Source: an uncultured Bacilli bacterium (lineage in GTDB: Bacteria; Bacillota_I; Bacilli_A; RFN20; CAG-288). Taken from it: DNA of 14,289 bases. Below, one piece after another: positions 13,872-14,289 of the stretch. The position numbers and the translations under genes were made by a program. Below the pieces are notes generated by a model. The model saw only the letters and a list, made by a program, of their open reading frames with translations. It searched no databases and was not told the origin of the DNA. Positions within the stretch are counted from its first letter, which is position 1; the number at the start of each line of letters is the position of its first letter. Where the stretch lies: NCBI GenBank assembly GCA_934700375.1, contig CAKUXT010000028.1:1-14289 (forward strand). Reading direction: 5' to 3'.

Positions 13872-14289
13872 ATTCTTTTTCCTCCTCAAGTGCACGCTCG
13901 ATTCGGCTTACAATGATTTTGGGCATTGTAACCTTCGGAGCGAATTTTTCATAAAGCAGCCAAGTGGATGCTTTATGTGTTTCGGTGATAGAAAATTCCG
14001 GCGGCTCATATTCGAAGTCGATTTTCAGTGCGTATTTGTTTCTTTCTGCAAAGGCGTCTCCTTTTGGCGGATGGATGAGGTTAGGAGGAGTGCCAGGGAT
14101 GGCTTCTAGCTTTTCCTTGGAATCGATGTCAGGGATAGAGGAGAGAAGTGCCCAGGTGTAAGGATGTCTAGGATCATAGAAGATCTCGTTGACAGTGCCC
14201 ACTTCAACGATTTTACCTGCATACATGACAGCGACTCTGTCAGCCATGTTGGCGACAACGCCCAAGTCATGCGTGATGAAGATGATGGA
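13831..14289 (-). CDS. oppD: Oligopeptide ABC transporter ATP-binding protein OppD, C-terminal part only
   Basis: The last 152 residues of OppD; the gene continues past the window edge. The visible part opens with the H-loop (FITHDLGVVANMADRVAVMY), then VGTVNEIFYDPRHPYTWALLSSIPD and the oligopeptide-family C-terminal region GTPPNLIHPPKGDAF. The Cys residues that many DppD/OppD proteins carry just after this point are absent (AERNKYALKID). A long acidic/basic tail (EEEKEYEQKQKEK) ends the protein. A TTG at 14265 is not a real start: the open frame runs through it to the edge. Its 3' end overlaps oppF by 41 nt in another frame, indicating translational coupling. Confidence 0.93.
   Translation of the reverse strand, partial: SIIFITHDLGVVANMADRVAVMYAGKIVEVGTVNEIFYDPRHPYTWALLSSIPDIDSKEKLEAIPGTPPNLIHPPKGDAFAERNKYALKIDFEYEPPEFSITETHKASTWLLYEKFAPKVTMPKIIVSRIERALEEEKEYEQKQKEKGQPSA

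Noticed and set aside
1..14289. CRISPR arrays, tRNA or rRNA genes, riboswitches
   Set aside because: No spaced short direct repeats, tRNA cloverleaf or conserved rRNA segments were seen. The intergenic gaps are too short for most riboswitches.

Overview
This window looks like chromosomal DNA of a low-to-mid GC Bacillota bacterium. The best guess is the Erysipelotrichia, which is an inference from gene content: a fused AdhE, paired CNNM/CBS proteins, and an OppF with a long charged insert of the kind seen in Erysipelotrichia and Mollicutes. TGA is a normal stop (for example in the ATGA overlap at 3803-3806), so the code is standard. Shine-Dalgarno sites are AGGAG-like and promoters are sigma-A-like.

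Layout. (1) Positions 2-2594, plus strand: the 3' two-thirds of adhE (bifunctional acetaldehyde/alcohol dehydrogenase), then a choline-kinase/aminoglycoside-phosphotransferase-fold protein 22 bp downstream, closed by a perfect UUCG hairpin terminator. (2) 2652-5119, plus strand: two CNNM/CBS membrane proteins (CorC/HlyC family, probable divalent-cation exporters) overlapping by 4 nt. Only the second has the C-terminal CorC_HlyC domain. (3) 5144-5992, minus strand: a GT8 glycosyltransferase with its own extended -10 promoter. (4) 6161-12378, minus strand: a compact three-gene transcription unit. It has a strong promoter (TAGACA-N17-TATAAT), a ribosome-binding site that is a run of seven G, an exported MACPF (perforin-like) protein, and two MacB-type ABC/FtsX fusion transporters. 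The genes overlap by 4 nt or are 2 to 5 nt apart. (5) 12504-14289, minus strand: the end of an oligopeptide ABC operon (oppD 3' end and complete oppF) with a strong intrinsic terminator.

Region 4 is the most interesting part. A secreted pore-forming-family protein is tightly linked to two exporters. The two exporters share a 773-bp block that is identical except for one silent base. The block covers the whole ATPase and the first membrane helix and stops at the same residue in both genes, where the extracellular domain begins. Those extracellular domains are unrelated by eye and differ in size (about 436 and 275 residues). This suggests recent duplication or gene conversion of an ATPase-plus-anchor cassette carrying exchangeable ectodomains. 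With the poly-G ribosome-binding site, the locus has the marks of a variable, surface-acting antagonism, virulence or self-protection system. Its function is not shown by the sequence.

No tRNA, rRNA, CRISPR array or recognisable insertion sequence was seen. No non-coding stretch exceeds 300 bp; the longest is 12324-12548.
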